Origin: a bacterium endosymbiont of Escarpia laminata
GTDB lineage: Bacteria; Pseudomonadota; Gammaproteobacteria; Chromatiales; Chromatiaceae
Direction of reading: 5' to 3'
Assembly (NCBI GenBank): GCA_003660235.1
Contig: QGON01000071.1
Span: 372,001-436,000, forward strand
Length of the DNA: 64,000 nt
The position numbers and the translations under genes are program-made. The notes beneath the pieces were generated by a model that did no database searches, was not told the origin of the DNA, and was given only the letters and a program-made list of their open reading frames with translations. Numbering within the stretch: position 1 is the first letter of the stretch; each line of letters opens with the position of its first letter. Shown in pieces: positions 35,118 through 44,731 of the stretch.

Positions 35118-36296
35118 ATGTCTATTCAACAATGGATTCAATGCCTGCTTGTCCTGGTCTTTCTTTATGCCAATCCCCTTTTTTCTGCGGATGAACATGA
35201 CCATGACCCTGCCGAAAAGTCGACAGAAGCCGGACACAACGATGAAGATGACCATGATGAGTACGGTCATGAAGAGGAAAACCGTATTCATCTGAATGAT
35301 GAGCAGCGCCGTATCGCCGGTATCCGCGTGGAGAAGTTGACCCTTCGCCCCATTCCCACTGAGATCGAAGCCCCGGGGGAGATCCTGCTCAATGCTTACG
35401 CATCCAGTCAGGTCACGCCACGCATCGAGGCCCAGGTTATAAAGCGTCATATTCGCCTCGGGAGTCCCGTTTCTGCGGGAGACCCTCTGGTGACACTCTC
35501 CAGCGTCTCCATGGCAGAGGCCCAGGGCGCCTTGTTAGTCGCCGCCCAGGAGTGGCGAAGAGTGAAGAAATTGGGCAAGAAAGTAGTTTCAGAGAGACGC
35601 TATCTGGAGGCTCAGGTGGCTTTTCAACAGGCCCGCGCCAAACTGTTGGCCTATGGCCTGACAACCGACCAGACTGACCGGCTGGTCAAGGGAAACGCGA
35701 TCCGTCAGGCAGACGGCCGCTTTACCCTGCTCTCGCCCCAGGCCGGTACAGTAATCCGGGACGATTTCATCATCGGGCAGATGATAGAACCCGGTGAACT
35801 GCTGTTCGAAATCACCGACGAATCCAGACTCTGGGTTCAAGCCCGGATCAATCCGGAGTCAGTCTCTCACATCAATATGGGTGCACCAGCCCGCGTGCTG
35901 GCAGGAACGGAATGGATAGAAGGCAAGGTCATCCAGGTACATCACGCACTGGATGAGACCACCCGCACCCTGGCGGTTCGTCTGGAGATCCCCAATCCGG
36001 CAGACCGGCTCCATCCCGGTCAGTTCGTGACGGCCAGGATCAAGACCGGCGAGTCAGGGCAGAGCGCCCTCACCCTGCCACTGGATGCCGTAATGCGTAG
36101 TCCCGATGGGGATTGGCAGGTCTTTGTAGAAGAGGAACCCGGCGAGTTCGAACCCAAAGAGATCGAGTTGCTCCGGCAACTGCCCGGTCTGGCTGTGATT
36201 GGTGGACTGAAACCTGGAACCCGCGTGGTCGTTCAGGGCGCCTTCTTTGTGCAATCGGAACTGGCCAAGTCCGGTTTCGAAATCCACAACCATTGA
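35118..36296 (+). CDS. HlyD-type periplasmic adaptor subunit of heavy-metal RND pump (CzcB-like)
   Basis: Membrane-fusion subunit, 392 residues. After the signal (IQCLLVLVFLYANPLFS) comes a His/Asp/Glu-rich stretch (DEHDHDP, EDDHDEYGHEEENRIHL) suited to metal capture. Then the barrel-sandwich hybrid (EAPGEILLNAYASSQVTPRIEAQV, GSPVSAGDPLVTL), an alpha-hairpin, and the beta-barrel (ARVLAGTEWIEGKV, LHPGQFVTARI). The Zn-binding N-terminal His tract is common in CzcB and absent from most drug-efflux adaptors. It has a good ribosome-binding site (aggagcag) and ends ten bases before the RND gene. Confidence 0.88.
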   Translation: MSIQQWIQCLLVLVFLYANPLFSADEHDHDPAEKSTEAGHNDEDDHDEYGHEEENRIHLNDEQRRIAGIRVEKLTLRPIPTEIEAPGEILLNAYASSQVTPRIEAQVIKRHIRLGSPVSAGDPLVTLSSVSMAEAQGALLVAAQEWRRVKKLGKKVVSERRYLEAQVAFQQARAKLLAYGLTTDQTDRLVKGNAIRQADGRFTLLSPQAGTVIRDDFIIGQMIEPGELLFEITDESRLWVQARINPESVSHINMGAPARVLAGTEWIEGKVIQVHHALDETTRTLAVRLEIPNPADRLHPGQFVTARIKTGESGQSALTLPLDAVMRSPDGDWQVFVEEEPGEFEPKEIELLRQLPGLAVIGGLKPGTRVVVQGAFFVQSELAKSGFEIHNH

Positions 36297-36306
36297 GGGC
36301 AACACC

Positions 36307-39300
36307 ATGTTGAACAGACTGATCGACTGGTCGGTGGCCAACCGCCTGCTGGTGGTGCTCGCCCTATTGGCCGCTGCTGCCGCACTGATTCCAAGACTCA
36401 ACCTCGACGCCTTCCCGGATGTCACCAATGTCCAGGTGCAGATCAACACAGAGGCCCAGGGTCTGGCCGCCGAGGAGGTGGAGCAGCTCATTACCTATCC
36501 CATCGAAGCGGTGATGTACGCCCTGCCCGATGTGGAGGAGGTCCGTTCCATCTCCAAGACCGGGCTCTCCGTCATCACTGTAGTCTTCAAAGAGGGCACC
36601 GATATCTACTTCGCCCGCCAGCTTGTCTTTGAGCGGCTGCAGGATGCCAGAGAGCAGATTCCCCCAGGGGTCGGCACACCGGAGATGGGACCCAACACCT
36701 CCGGTCTGGGACAGATCTATCAATATATCCTGCGCTCCGACGATCCGCAGAGACATGGCGCCATCGCCCTGCGCAGCCTCAACGACTGGGTGGTAAAACT
36801 GCTGCTGTTGCCGGTAGACGGCATTACCGATGTACTCTCCTACGGTGGTGAAGTGCGGCAGTACCAGGTACAGGTCGACCCGAGAAAACAGCTCGCCTAC
36901 GGCATCAGCATCGATGAGATCGCCGCAGCCATCGAGGCCAATAACCGCAACGCCGGTGGCTGGTATATGGACCGTGGTGCGGAACAGTTGGTGATCCGTG
37001 GTGTGGGTTGGCTGCGCGCAGGTGAAGAGGGTCTGCAAGACATCAGAAACATCCCGCTCAAACAGAAAGACGGCGTAGTGGTCCGGGTGGGAGATATCGC
37101 ACAGGTGGAATTCGGTGGCGAGATTCGCCAGGGCGCGGTGACCATGACGCGCCGCAACACCGAAGGGGAACCAGACCCCTTGGGCGAGGTGGTGGTCGGC
37201 ATCGTGCTCAAACGATTGGGGGCAAATACCAAGGCAACCATCGATGCCGTCAAAGAGCGGCTGACTGCAATCCAGCAGGCGCTGCCAGAAGGCGTCACCA
37301 TCGAGCCCTTCTATGACCAAGCCGATCTGGTGGAGCAGGCAGTGGAGACTGTCAGCCGGGCGCTCACCGAGGCCTTTGTACTGATCTTGGCAGTACTGCT
37401 GCTATTCCTGCTCAATATCCGTGCCACCCTGCTGGTGCTGATCTCGGTGCCACTATCGGTCGGGCTGGCCCTGACTGCCATGAGCTTCTGGGGACTTTCC
37501 GCCAATCTGATGTCACTGGGTGGTCTGGCCATCGCCATCGGCATGATGGTGGACGGTTCGGTGGTGATGATGGAGAACATTTTCAAACACCTCACCCACC
37601 CGGACGAGGAACATCTGGATAGGGTCGGAAAAACCGTCGCCCCCGGCAATACCGATCCCTATAACGCCTCTCATGATCGCTACGGCATCCCCCTGCGCAT
37701 TCAGGAGGCCGCCCGCGAGGTGGGCAGGCCGGTCTTCTATGCGGTCATCATCATCATCGTGGTCTTTGCCCCACTATTCGCGCTGGAAGGTGTCGAGGGC
37801 AAGCTGTTCCAACCCATGGCCGTTTCCATCGTGCTGGCTATGCTGACCTCCCTCGCGGTAGCGCTGGTGGTCATACCCGCACTCGCAACTTATGCCTTCC
37901 GCCGGGCCGTCAAACATCGCAACAGCCCGGTCTTTCTGCCACTGGAGTGGCTCTACCGGCACTCGCTTCGTTTCGCCCTAAAAGTGAAATGGCTGGTGGT
38001 GTTGACGGCCATGGGCATTTTCTCCGGCAGCATGACACTGCTGCCCCATCTGGGCACAGAGTTCGTGCCGGAACTGGAAGAAGGCACCATCAACATCCGG
38101 GTCACCCTGGCACCCTCAGCCAGCCTGGATACCGCACTGGGTGTGGCGGCAAAGCTTGAAGAACGCCTCATGACCTTCCCCGAGGTGACCTATGCCTCCA
38201 GCCGCATCGGCCGGCCTGAGCTCGGCGGTGACCCGGAGCCGGTCTCCAACATAGAGATCTACGTGGGATTGAAGCCGGTGGAAGAGTGGAGCAGCGCGCA
38301 AGACCGCCTCGAACTGCAAAAACGGTTTGAAACGATCCTGTCAGTGCATCCCGGCCTGCTCCTCACCTTCTCACAACCCATCGCCACGCGAGTGGACGAG
38401 TTGCTCTCCGGCGTCAAGGCACAGCTGGCGATCAAACTGTTCGGGCCGGATCTGAAGGTACTGGCGGCAAAAGGCAAAGCCATTGAGGCGTTGACCCGAC
38501 AGGTCGATGGCACCCGCGGCGTGGAGATGGAACAGATCGCCGGTGAGGCTCAGCTGACCATACGTCCCCGGCGGGATCTGTTGGCCCGCTACGGCATCCC
38601 GGTTTCGCAGGTGATGGATCTGGTGGCCAACGGCATCGGGGGTACCGAGGCGGGTCAGGTCATTCAGGGCAACGAGCGATACGATATCACTGTGCGCCTT
38701 GCAAAAGAGTTCCGCAAGGATACAGAGACATTAAAAAAACTGATACTGCAGGCCCCCGGTGGCGCCTGGGTGCGGTTGGGCGAAGTGGCCGAGGTGGTCA
38801 TCGAGTCAGGTCCCCCGCAAATCCGCCGTGATGATGTGCAACGCCGGGTAGTGATCCAGTCCAACGTGGAGGATCGAGACATGGGCAGTCTGGTGGCCGA
38901 ACTACGCCGGCGTATCACTGATGAGATCGATCTGCCTGCGGGTTACTCGGTGGTCTTCGGTGGGCAGTTCGAGAACCAGCAGCGGGCGCAACAGCGGTTG
39001 ATGTTCGTGGTACCGCTCTCTCTCGGCCTGATCTTCCTGCTGCTCTACTTCGCCTTCCACTCTGTGGGACAGGCGTTACTGATCATGCTCAACGTCCCGT
39101 TGGCCCTGATCGGCGGCATCGCCGCCCTCTACTGGACCGGCCAGTATCTCTCGGTGCCCGGCTCCATCGGTTTTATCGCACTGTTCGGAGTGGCGGTGCT
39201 CAACGGCGTGGTGATGGTCAATGCCATCAACCAGAATGTCGAGGCCGGTGGCCCAGTTTCCGCTGCGGTCTTCCAAGGCGCCCTCTCCCGTCTGCGTCCG

Positions 39301-39498
39301 GTACTGATGACCGCCGCCATTGCCGCATTGGGCTTGATACCGATGCTGCTCTCCTCGGGTGTCGGCTCTGAAGTACAACGCCCTCTGGCCACGGTCGTGG
39401 TCGGCGGGCTGGCATCGAGCACCCTGCTGACCCTGTTTGTCCTGCCCAGCCTTTATGGAGTATTTTCAAAGGGAATTCATAATTTAGGGGCTGAGTAA
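36307..39498 (+). CDS. CusA/CzcA family heavy-metal efflux RND transporter
   Basis: Inner-membrane proton-driven metal exporter, 1063 residues with the usual twelve helices. Marks: NRLLVVLALLAAAAALIPRL at TM1, LDAFPDVTNVQVQINTEA, the TM4 motif AIAIGMMVDGSVVMMEN, EFVPELEEGTINIRVTL, and VPLALIGGIAALYWTGQYLSVP in TM10-11. The TM4 motif keeps the D and E used for proton transfer, but the DFG found in Zn/Co/Cd-type CzcA is replaced by AIAIG, as in CusA, while DGSVV is more Czc-like; metal specificity is therefore uncertain. A possible GTG-type start upstream overlaps the adaptor gene; the ATG after gagggcaacacc is better. Third pump gene in the operon. Confidence 0.92.
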   Translation: MLNRLIDWSVANRLLVVLALLAAAAALIPRLNLDAFPDVTNVQVQINTEAQGLAAEEVEQLITYPIEAVMYALPDVEEVRSISKTGLSVITVVFKEGTDIYFARQLVFERLQDAREQIPPGVGTPEMGPNTSGLGQIYQYILRSDDPQRHGAIALRSLNDWVVKLLLLPVDGITDVLSYGGEVRQYQVQVDPRKQLAYGISIDEIAAAIEANNRNAGGWYMDRGAEQLVIRGVGWLRAGEEGLQDIRNIPLKQKDGVVVRVGDIAQVEFGGEIRQGAVTMTRRNTEGEPDPLGEVVVGIVLKRLGANTKATIDAVKERLTAIQQALPEGVTIEPFYDQADLVEQAVETVSRALTEAFVLILAVLLLFLLNIRATLLVLISVPLSVGLALTAMSFWGLSANLMSLGGLAIAIGMMVDGSVVMMENIFKHLTHPDEEHLDRVGKTVAPGNTDPYNASHDRYGIPLRIQEAAREVGRPVFYAVIIIIVVFAPLFALEGVEGKLFQPMAVSIVLAMLTSLAVALVVIPALATYAFRRAVKHRNSPVFLPLEWLYRHSLRFALKVKWLVVLTAMGIFSGSMTLLPHLGTEFVPELEEGTINIRVTLAPSASLDTALGVAAKLEERLMTFPEVTYASSRIGRPELGGDPEPVSNIEIYVGLKPVEEWSSAQDRLELQKRFETILSVHPGLLLTFSQPIATRVDELLSGVKAQLAIKLFGPDLKVLAAKGKAIEALTRQVDGTRGVEMEQIAGEAQLTIRPRRDLLARYGIPVSQVMDLVANGIGGTEAGQVIQGNERYDITVRLAKEFRKDTETLKKLILQAPGGAWVRLGEVAEVVIESGPPQIRRDDVQRRVVIQSNVEDRDMGSLVAELRRRITDEIDLPAGYSVVFGGQFENQQRAQQRLMFVVPLSLGLIFLLLYFAFHSVGQALLIMLNVPLALIGGIAALYWTGQYLSVPGSIGFIALFGVAVLNGVVMVNAINQNVEAGGPVSAAVFQGALSRLRPVLMTAAIAALGLIPMLLSSGVGSEVQRPLATVVVGGLASSTLLTLFVLPSLYGVFSKGIHNLGAE

Positions 39499-39539
39499 AA
39501 ATTGTTGAGGAAAAAATTTACCCCAAAATACAATCCACC

Positions 39540-40577
39540 ATGGACTTTCTGACAAACCTTGCTGACCTCTACCTGGATGCTGCCCCCTGGCTGCTGTTGG
39601 GACTGATTGCCGCCGGACTGATCAAAGCCTGGCTGCCGGAAGACCGTCTCAACCAGTGGCTGGGCGGAGAGGGTCTTTGGCCTGTCATCAAGGCCGCCCT
39701 GATCGGCGCACCGCTCCCCCTCTGCTCCTGCGGCGTGTTGCCTGCTGCACTGGGCATTCGACGAGCCGGTGCATCCAAAGGCGTCACTCTCTCCTTCATG
39801 ATCGCCACGCCAGAGACAGGCCCTGACTCTATCGCCGTCTCCTACGCCCTGCTCGGCCCTTTCATGGCCGTGGTTCGCCCCATCGCCGCTATCCTGAGTG
39901 CGGTGTTTACCGGACTATTAGCCATGAAGGAGCAGAAGAAACCTCTCCCCCTGGCGGTCGCTTGCAGTGAAGGCAGCTGTTGCGGAAACGGCTGCCAGAC
40001 TGAGGCAAAGGACTCCTCTCTGGATCCTGTCAGCAAGAGCCTGCAGGGGCTGCGTTACGCCTTCAATGATATTCTTGATGACTTGGTGCTGTGGCTTGGG
40101 CTGGGGCTGGTTCTCGCAGCGCTGGTAGCCACACTGGTACCGCCCCTGATGATGGCCGAATGGGGCAGCGGACTATCCGCAAAACTGTTGATGCTGCTGG
40201 TGGGGGTGCCGATGTATGTCTGCGCCACCGCCTCCACACCCATTGCCGCTGGACTGCTTCTCGCGGGTATCTCCCCCGGTACGGTGTTGGTCTTCCTGCT
40301 GGCGGGACCTGCAACAAATATCGCCACCATCGCTGTGATAACAAGGGAGTTGGGGAAAATGACCACAGTGGCCTATCTTTCGGGCATCAGCCTGGCGAGC
40401 ATTTTACTGGGTATCATAACGGATCAACTCGTCACTATATTCGACATCGACATCATGGCTCAGCTCGATATTGGCGGTGAAAGCCTGCCTGGATGGGTTG
40501 CACTCATTAGCGGCGCTCTGTTGCTGATATTTGCCATCAAACCACTGCGGCGATATTTGGGAAGCATGCAGAAATAA
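39540..40577 (+). CDS. SO_0444 family Cu/Zn efflux permease
   Basis: Inner-membrane permease of the DUF318/ArsP-like superfamily, 345 residues and about nine to ten helices. The diagnostic PLCSCGVLPAALGIRRAGAS and CATASTPIAAGLLLAGISPG motifs hold conserved cysteines likely to bind soft metals. A short Cys-rich cytoplasmic loop, ACSEGSCCGNGCQTE, separates the two halves. It lies 41 bases after the RND gene on the same strand and is probably its last operon member, so it should move the same or a related metal. Confidence 0.85.
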   Translation: MDFLTNLADLYLDAAPWLLLGLIAAGLIKAWLPEDRLNQWLGGEGLWPVIKAALIGAPLPLCSCGVLPAALGIRRAGASKGVTLSFMIATPETGPDSIAVSYALLGPFMAVVRPIAAILSAVFTGLLAMKEQKKPLPLAVACSEGSCCGNGCQTEAKDSSLDPVSKSLQGLRYAFNDILDDLVLWLGLGLVLAALVATLVPPLMMAEWGSGLSAKLLMLLVGVPMYVCATASTPIAAGLLLAGISPGTVLVFLLAGPATNIATIAVITRELGKMTTVAYLSGISLASILLGIITDQLVTIFDIDIMAQLDIGGESLPGWVALISGALLLIFAIKPLRRYLGSMQK

Positions 40578-40639
40578 CTGCCTAATATTGCAGCAAATCA
40601 TTTCCGCATCAGCAAGACAGCTTCCTACCAGTTGGCCTG

Positions 40640-40672
40640 TTGACATCTCAATCGCGAATCATTATCATTCGC
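40640..40672 (+). promoter_or_regulatory. Fur-box promoter of the LbtU-like porin
   Basis: TTGACA (40640-40645) and TATCAT (40663-40668), 17 bases apart, form a strong promoter. A 19-base imperfect palindrome, GCGAATCATTATCATTCGC (40654-40672), covers the -10 box and contains the AATCATTATCATT core of Fur boxes. Iron-loaded Fur would repress. A perfect 8-bp hairpin TTCTGCCG/CGGCAGAA follows in the leader (40696-40717). Confidence 0.7.
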
Positions 40673-40801
40673 ATTTCAAATAACCCTGAGTCACTTTCTG
40701 CCGTCTGAACGGCAGAAAAGAGAGTGTTTTCAGCCAGCCAACCGGGACCTCCAGGTTCTGGCAGCCAGCCAGTATCGTGCTGCTGATCCTGAGAGGAAGT
40801 C

Positions 40802-41881
40802 ATGAACAGAAAGAGAACGATTGCCGGTCTCCTGGTGACGATGATTGGTGCCTGCGTACCACTATCCACTCCCCTGGCTGATGAGGACGAACTGCGAAAG
40901 GAGATCCTGAATCTCAAACACAAGGTCGAGCGTCTGGAGAAGAGCCGCAAGACGGTTGATAGTTCCAAGCCAGCGGAGGGAGACTGGTCGAAGAATATTA
41001 CCCTGAACGGTCTGGTAGAGGTCGAGGCGGGCTACAGCCGCGATCCGGATGGCAGCCAGAGTGATATCAGCCTGGCCACGGTGGAGCTGGGGATCGACGC
41101 TCAGATCACACCATGGATCAACGCCCATGTGTTGATCCTGTATGAAGAGGGTGGGAGCGACTCCCCCGAGGTTGACGAAGGGATCGTCACTCTGCAGAAC
41201 CAGGATATTTCACCCTTCGCCCTTGCCATCGGCCGCATGACTCTGCCCTTCGGAAACTACGAGAGTGCAATGGTCTCCGATCCACTCACCCAGGAGATCG
41301 GTGAGATCCGGGAGACCGCCCTGCAGGCCGGTTATCACTCGGGTGGTTTCTACAGTTCAGCCTTTATCTTCAATGGAGAGACAAAAACGGGCGGCAGTGG
41401 GTCCATCGACCAGTACGGTTTCAACCTGGGACTGGCACAGGATGAAGAAGGGGCGGTGTTTGGCTACGATATCAGCTTCTCCTGGATCAATAATCTGGCC
41501 GACTCGAATAGCCTGCAGGACGCCGTTGCCGAGCCCCTCAACCTGACAAGCAAGGTATCAGGTTACAGCGTCCACGCCCTGGCCAGCAGCGGACCATTTA
41601 CCCTTATCGGTGAGTATCTTGCGGCATCCAGCGCCTTCAACAGCGCCGATCTGGCCTTTAACGGCACTGGCGCCAAACCGGTCGCATTCAACGTCGAAGC
41701 GAACTACTTCTACAAGGAGGCGATCTTCGCCATCGCCTGGCAGGGAACGCATGAGACCCTTGCACTGGCATTGCCAGAGAGTCGCTATCTCGCGACCCTC
41801 GCCGTGGGGATCTACGAGAACACAGTCCTCTCCTTCGAGTACGCTCACGATGAGGATTACGCCGCCAGCGAAGGGAGATAG
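40802..41881 (+). CDS. LbtU-like siderophore porin, probably truncated at the C-terminus
   Basis: Outer-membrane porin of 359 residues. Signal peptide (IAGLLVTMIGACVPLSTPLA), a short periplasmic coiled coil (DELRKEILNLKHKVERLEKS), then a beta-barrel with LNGLVEVEAGYSRD, ITPWINAHVLILYEEGG, AIGRMTLPFGNYESAMVSDP and SFEYAHDEDYAA. These are hallmarks of the LbtU (legiobactin uptake) family. The reading frame stops at 41881 after EGR; the other two frames continue with a plausible terminal strand (TASAIASQLAERI), so a frameshift near 41875-41900 is likely. The strong Fur box fits iron or siderophore uptake rather than the metal-efflux operon before it. Confidence 0.8.
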   Translation: MNRKRTIAGLLVTMIGACVPLSTPLADEDELRKEILNLKHKVERLEKSRKTVDSSKPAEGDWSKNITLNGLVEVEAGYSRDPDGSQSDISLATVELGIDAQITPWINAHVLILYEEGGSDSPEVDEGIVTLQNQDISPFALAIGRMTLPFGNYESAMVSDPLTQEIGEIRETALQAGYHSGGFYSSAFIFNGETKTGGSGSIDQYGFNLGLAQDEEGAVFGYDISFSWINNLADSNSLQDAVAEPLNLTSKVSGYSVHALASSGPFTLIGEYLAASSAFNSADLAFNGTGAKPVAFNVEANYFYKEAIFAIAWQGTHETLALALPESRYLATLAVGIYENTVLSFEYAHDEDYAASEGR

Positions 41882-41950
41882 CGAAACGCAGAGATGGCAC
41901 CGCATCTGCAATCGCCTCGCAGCTTGCTGAGAGAATTAAACCCAAAGAGA

Positions 41951-43447
41951 TTACACCTCTGGCCGCATATGCGGGAACAACAGAACATCACGGATGGAGG
42001 GTGAATCGGTGAGCAACATCACCAACCGGTCGATGCCGATACCCTCACCGGCAGTTGGCGGCATACCGTGTTCGAGGGCGCGCACATAGTCGCCATCAAA
42101 ATGCATCGCTTCATCATCACCCGCATCCTTCTCCTCAACCTGTTTGCGGAAACGCTCTGCCTGATCCTCCGCATCATTGAGCTCCGAAAAACCATTGGCG
42201 ATCTCACGGCCACCGACAAAAAACTCGAAACGATCGGTAACGAAAGGGTTTTCATCGTTGCGACGGGCCAAGGGGGAAACCTCTGTAGGATAGGCGGTGA
42301 TAAACGTCGGGTTCATCAAACGATGCTCAACCGTCTTCTCGAAGATTTCGATCTGCACCTTGCCCAGACCATAGATATCTTTCAGGGGAATCTCCAGACG
42401 CTCTGCAATTGCCCTGGCACTTTCCAGATCATCAAGCTCCGATTCGCTGATATCTGGGTTGAAGTGAAGGATTGACCCTCTTATGGTCATACGCTGAAAC
42501 GGCTTGCCAAAATCGTAGGACTCACCCTGATAGTCGACCGTGGTCTTGCCCAACACCTCCTCACACATGGCGCGCAGCATATCCTCCGTGAGATTCATCA
42601 GATCATTAAAATCCGCATACGCCTCGTAGAACTCCAGCATGGTGAATTCAGGATTATGGCGACTGGAGAGACCCTCATTGCGAAAATTTCGGTTGATCTC
42701 GTAAACCCGCTCAAATCCACCCACCACCAGACGTTTGAGATAGAGTTCCGGCGCGATACGCAGGAACAGATCCATATCCAACGCATTATGTTTGGTGGTG
42801 AAGGGACGCGCTGTGGCGCCGCCGGGGATGGCCTGCATCATGGGGGTTTCCACCTCCATGAACTGCTTGCTGTTCAGATAATTGCGGATGAATTGAACCA
42901 CTTGGGTACGGATGCGAAATGTCTTGCGGGTCGCCTCGTTCATGATCAGATCGACGTACCTTTGACGGTAACGCTGCTCCTGATTCGACAGACCGTGAAA
43001 CTTTTCCGGCAAGGGACGCAGCGCCTTGGTGAGCAGACGAATACTGTCCACCTTGACGGAGAGTTCGCCGGTGCGGGTTTTAAACAGCACGCCTTCCGCA
43101 CCGATGATGTCGCCGATATCCCACTTCTTGAACTGGGTGTTGTAGACCCCCTCTTCCAGGGAATCCCGCTGGACGAAGAGTTGCATACGCCCCGACATAT
43201 CCTGCAAATGAGCGAAGCTCGCCTTGCCCATTACCCGGCGGCTCATCATGCGTCCTGCAATCGAGACCCTCAATCCGAGGGCTTCCAACTCTTCATTCGG
43301 CTTTTCATCGTACTCCGCATGCAATTCGCCGTTCATGCAGTCACGCCGGAAATCGTTGGGGAAGGCGTTGCCGGTTTCCCGCAACTGGTTCAACTTATCG
43401 CGCCGCTGGGCGATGAGTTTGTTTTCGTCCTGTACCTGATCGTTCAT
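41951..43447 (-). CDS. lysS: Lysyl-tRNA synthetase (class II)
   Basis: Cytoplasmic enzyme charging tRNA-Lys, 498 residues. The N-terminal OB-fold anticodon-binding domain ([22 protein letters not shown]) leads into the class II core: motif 1 around [17 protein letters not shown], motif 2 [26 protein letters not shown] and motif 3 [22 protein letters not shown]. The end RPEV is close to that of other bacterial LysS. It follows prfB after a 97-base gap, the usual prfB-lysS order. No defect is visible. Confidence 0.97.
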   Translation of the reverse strand: MNDQVQDENKLIAQRRDKLNQLRETGNAFPNDFRRDCMNGELHAEYDEKPNEELEALGLRVSIAGRMMSRRVMGKASFAHLQDMSGRMQLFVQRDSLEEGVYNTQFKKWDIGDIIGAEGVLFKTRTGELSVKVDSIRLLTKALRPLPEKFHGLSNQEQRYRQRYVDLIMNEATRKTFRIRTQVVQFIRNYLNSKQFMEVETPMMQAIPGGATARPFTTKHNALDMDLFLRIAPELYLKRLVVGGFERVYEINRNFRNEGLSSRHNPEFTMLEFYEAYADFNDLMNLTEDMLRAMCEEVLGKTTVDYQGESYDFGKPFQRMTIRGSILHFNPDISESELDDLESARAIAERLEIPLKDIYGLGKVQIEIFEKTVEHRLMNPTFITAYPTEVSPLARRNDENPFVTDRFEFFVGGREIANGFSELNDAEDQAERFRKQVEEKDAGDDEAMHFDGDYVRALEHGMPPTAGEGIGIDRLVMLLTDSPSIRDVLLFPHMRPEV

Positions 43448-43477
43448 TTTATTTTATTCAAAATCTGACAAATGAAG

Positions 43478-43536
43478 CCACCAAGGGCGCAAAGAATACG
43501 AAGGTTTTTTCTGCGTATTTTTGTGTCTTTAGGTGG
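43478..43536. repeat. Inverted-repeat element with CACGAAG-like arms, copy 2 (diverged)
   Basis: Arms at 43478-43503 and 43511-43536, starting CCACC and ending with CCACC on the other strand, pair at about 17 of 26 positions. They resemble the arms at 16396-16549 but are more degenerate. It sits in the prfB-lysS gap. Confidence 0.5.
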
Positions 43537-43544
43537 TTTTGAAA

Positions 43545-44643
43545 TTACAGCCCGCTTTTCAGGCTCGCCTCGATAAACTGGTCGAGCGCACCGTCAAGCA
43601 CCGCTTGGGTATTGCCCGTCTCCACTCCGGTACGCAGATCCTTGATGCGTGACTGGTCGAGCACGTAGGAACGGATCTGACTGCCCCAGCCGATATCGGA
43701 CTTGGACTCCTCCACCACCGCCTGAGTGTCGCGCTGCTTCTGGATCTCCAATTCATAGAGCTTGGCCCGCAGCTGTTTCATCGCATGATCTTTGTTCTTG
43801 TGCTGGGAACGGTCGTTCTGACACTGCACCACCGTACCCGTGGGGTTGTGGGTGATGCGCACTGCCGACTCGGTGCGGTTGACGTGCTGCCCCCCTGCGC
43901 CACTGGCTCTATAGACGTCGATACGCAAGTCTGCCGGATTGATCTCCACCTCGATGGTGTCGTCGATCTCAGGGGAGACAAACACCGCCGCGAAAGAAGT
44001 ATGACGGCGGTTGCCGGAATCAAAGGGGGATTTGCGCACCAGCCGGTGCACACCGATTTCGGTACGCAGCCATCCGAAGGCGTAATCACCTCCGAACCTG
44101 ATGGTGGCCGACTTGATCCCCGCCACTTCACCGGATGAAACTTCCATTAATTCGGTCTTGAAGCCCCGCGCCTCGCCCCAGCGCAGATACATGCGCAGCA
44201 GCATCTCAGCCCAGTCCTGGGCCTCAGTGCCGCCGGAACCGGCCTGGATATCGAGGAATGCGTTGGAAGCGTCCATCTCGCCGGAGAACATGCGCCGGAA
44301 CTCCAGTGAGGAGATCTGCTGCTCGTAAGATTCGAGATCCTCTGCCACAGAAGAGATCGTCTCTTCGTCCTCCTCCTCCACTGCCATCTCAAGCAGGTCG
44401 GCCGCATCACTCAGGCCGCTTTCCAATTCATCGATGGTAAGCACGATGGTTTCCAGCGCCGCCCGCTCACGCCCCAGGGTCTGCGCCTTCTCCGGGTCGT
44501 TCCAGATGGCGGGGTCTTCGAGTTCCCGTAGAACCTCGGTCAGACGTTCCTGTGTCTCAGGGTAGTCAAAGATACCCCCTCAGAGACTGGGTGCGTCCCT
44601 TGAGGTCGTTGATCCTGTTGGTGATCGGGTTGATATCTTGCAT
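43545..44643 (-). CDS. prfB: Peptide chain release factor 2, with programmed +1 frameshift
   Basis: Release factor recognising UGA and UAA. The gene starts at the ATG at 44643 ([17 protein letters not shown]) and reads to RGYL, where an in-frame UGA (44566-44568) lies in AGG GGG UAU CUU UGA C. The +1 frame then continues DYPETQERL into the rest of the protein. This is the classical autoregulatory recoding site. The main part has the GGQ region [14 protein letters not shown] and the catalytic [18 protein letters not shown]; the SPF anticodon motif is at [16 protein letters not shown]. lysS follows in the same direction. Confidence 0.96.
44566..44580 (-). promoter_or_regulatory. Programmed +1 frameshift site of prfB
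   Basis: Minus-strand AGGGGG acts as internal Shine-Dalgarno, followed by UAU CUU and the UGA stop; the ribosome slips from CUU U to read GAC. RF2 shortage promotes the slip. Confidence 0.95.
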
Positions 44644-44731
44644 GGTTCATCCGGCTGGGTAAAACGAGGAATTCTACACCAGCCGGGCGGCACTCGTCAC
44701 ATTTTTGGCAACACCAGGCAAGCCACTGCAA

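Noticed and set aside
40654-40672. Zur box instead of Fur box
   Set aside because: The core AATCATTATCATT is Fur-like and the porin family is linked to siderophores; the Zur pattern (GTTATA-N-TATAAC) is absent.
42656-43468. 270-residue open frame antisense to lysS
   Set aside because: Same reason: it mirrors lysS, and no family motif is visible.
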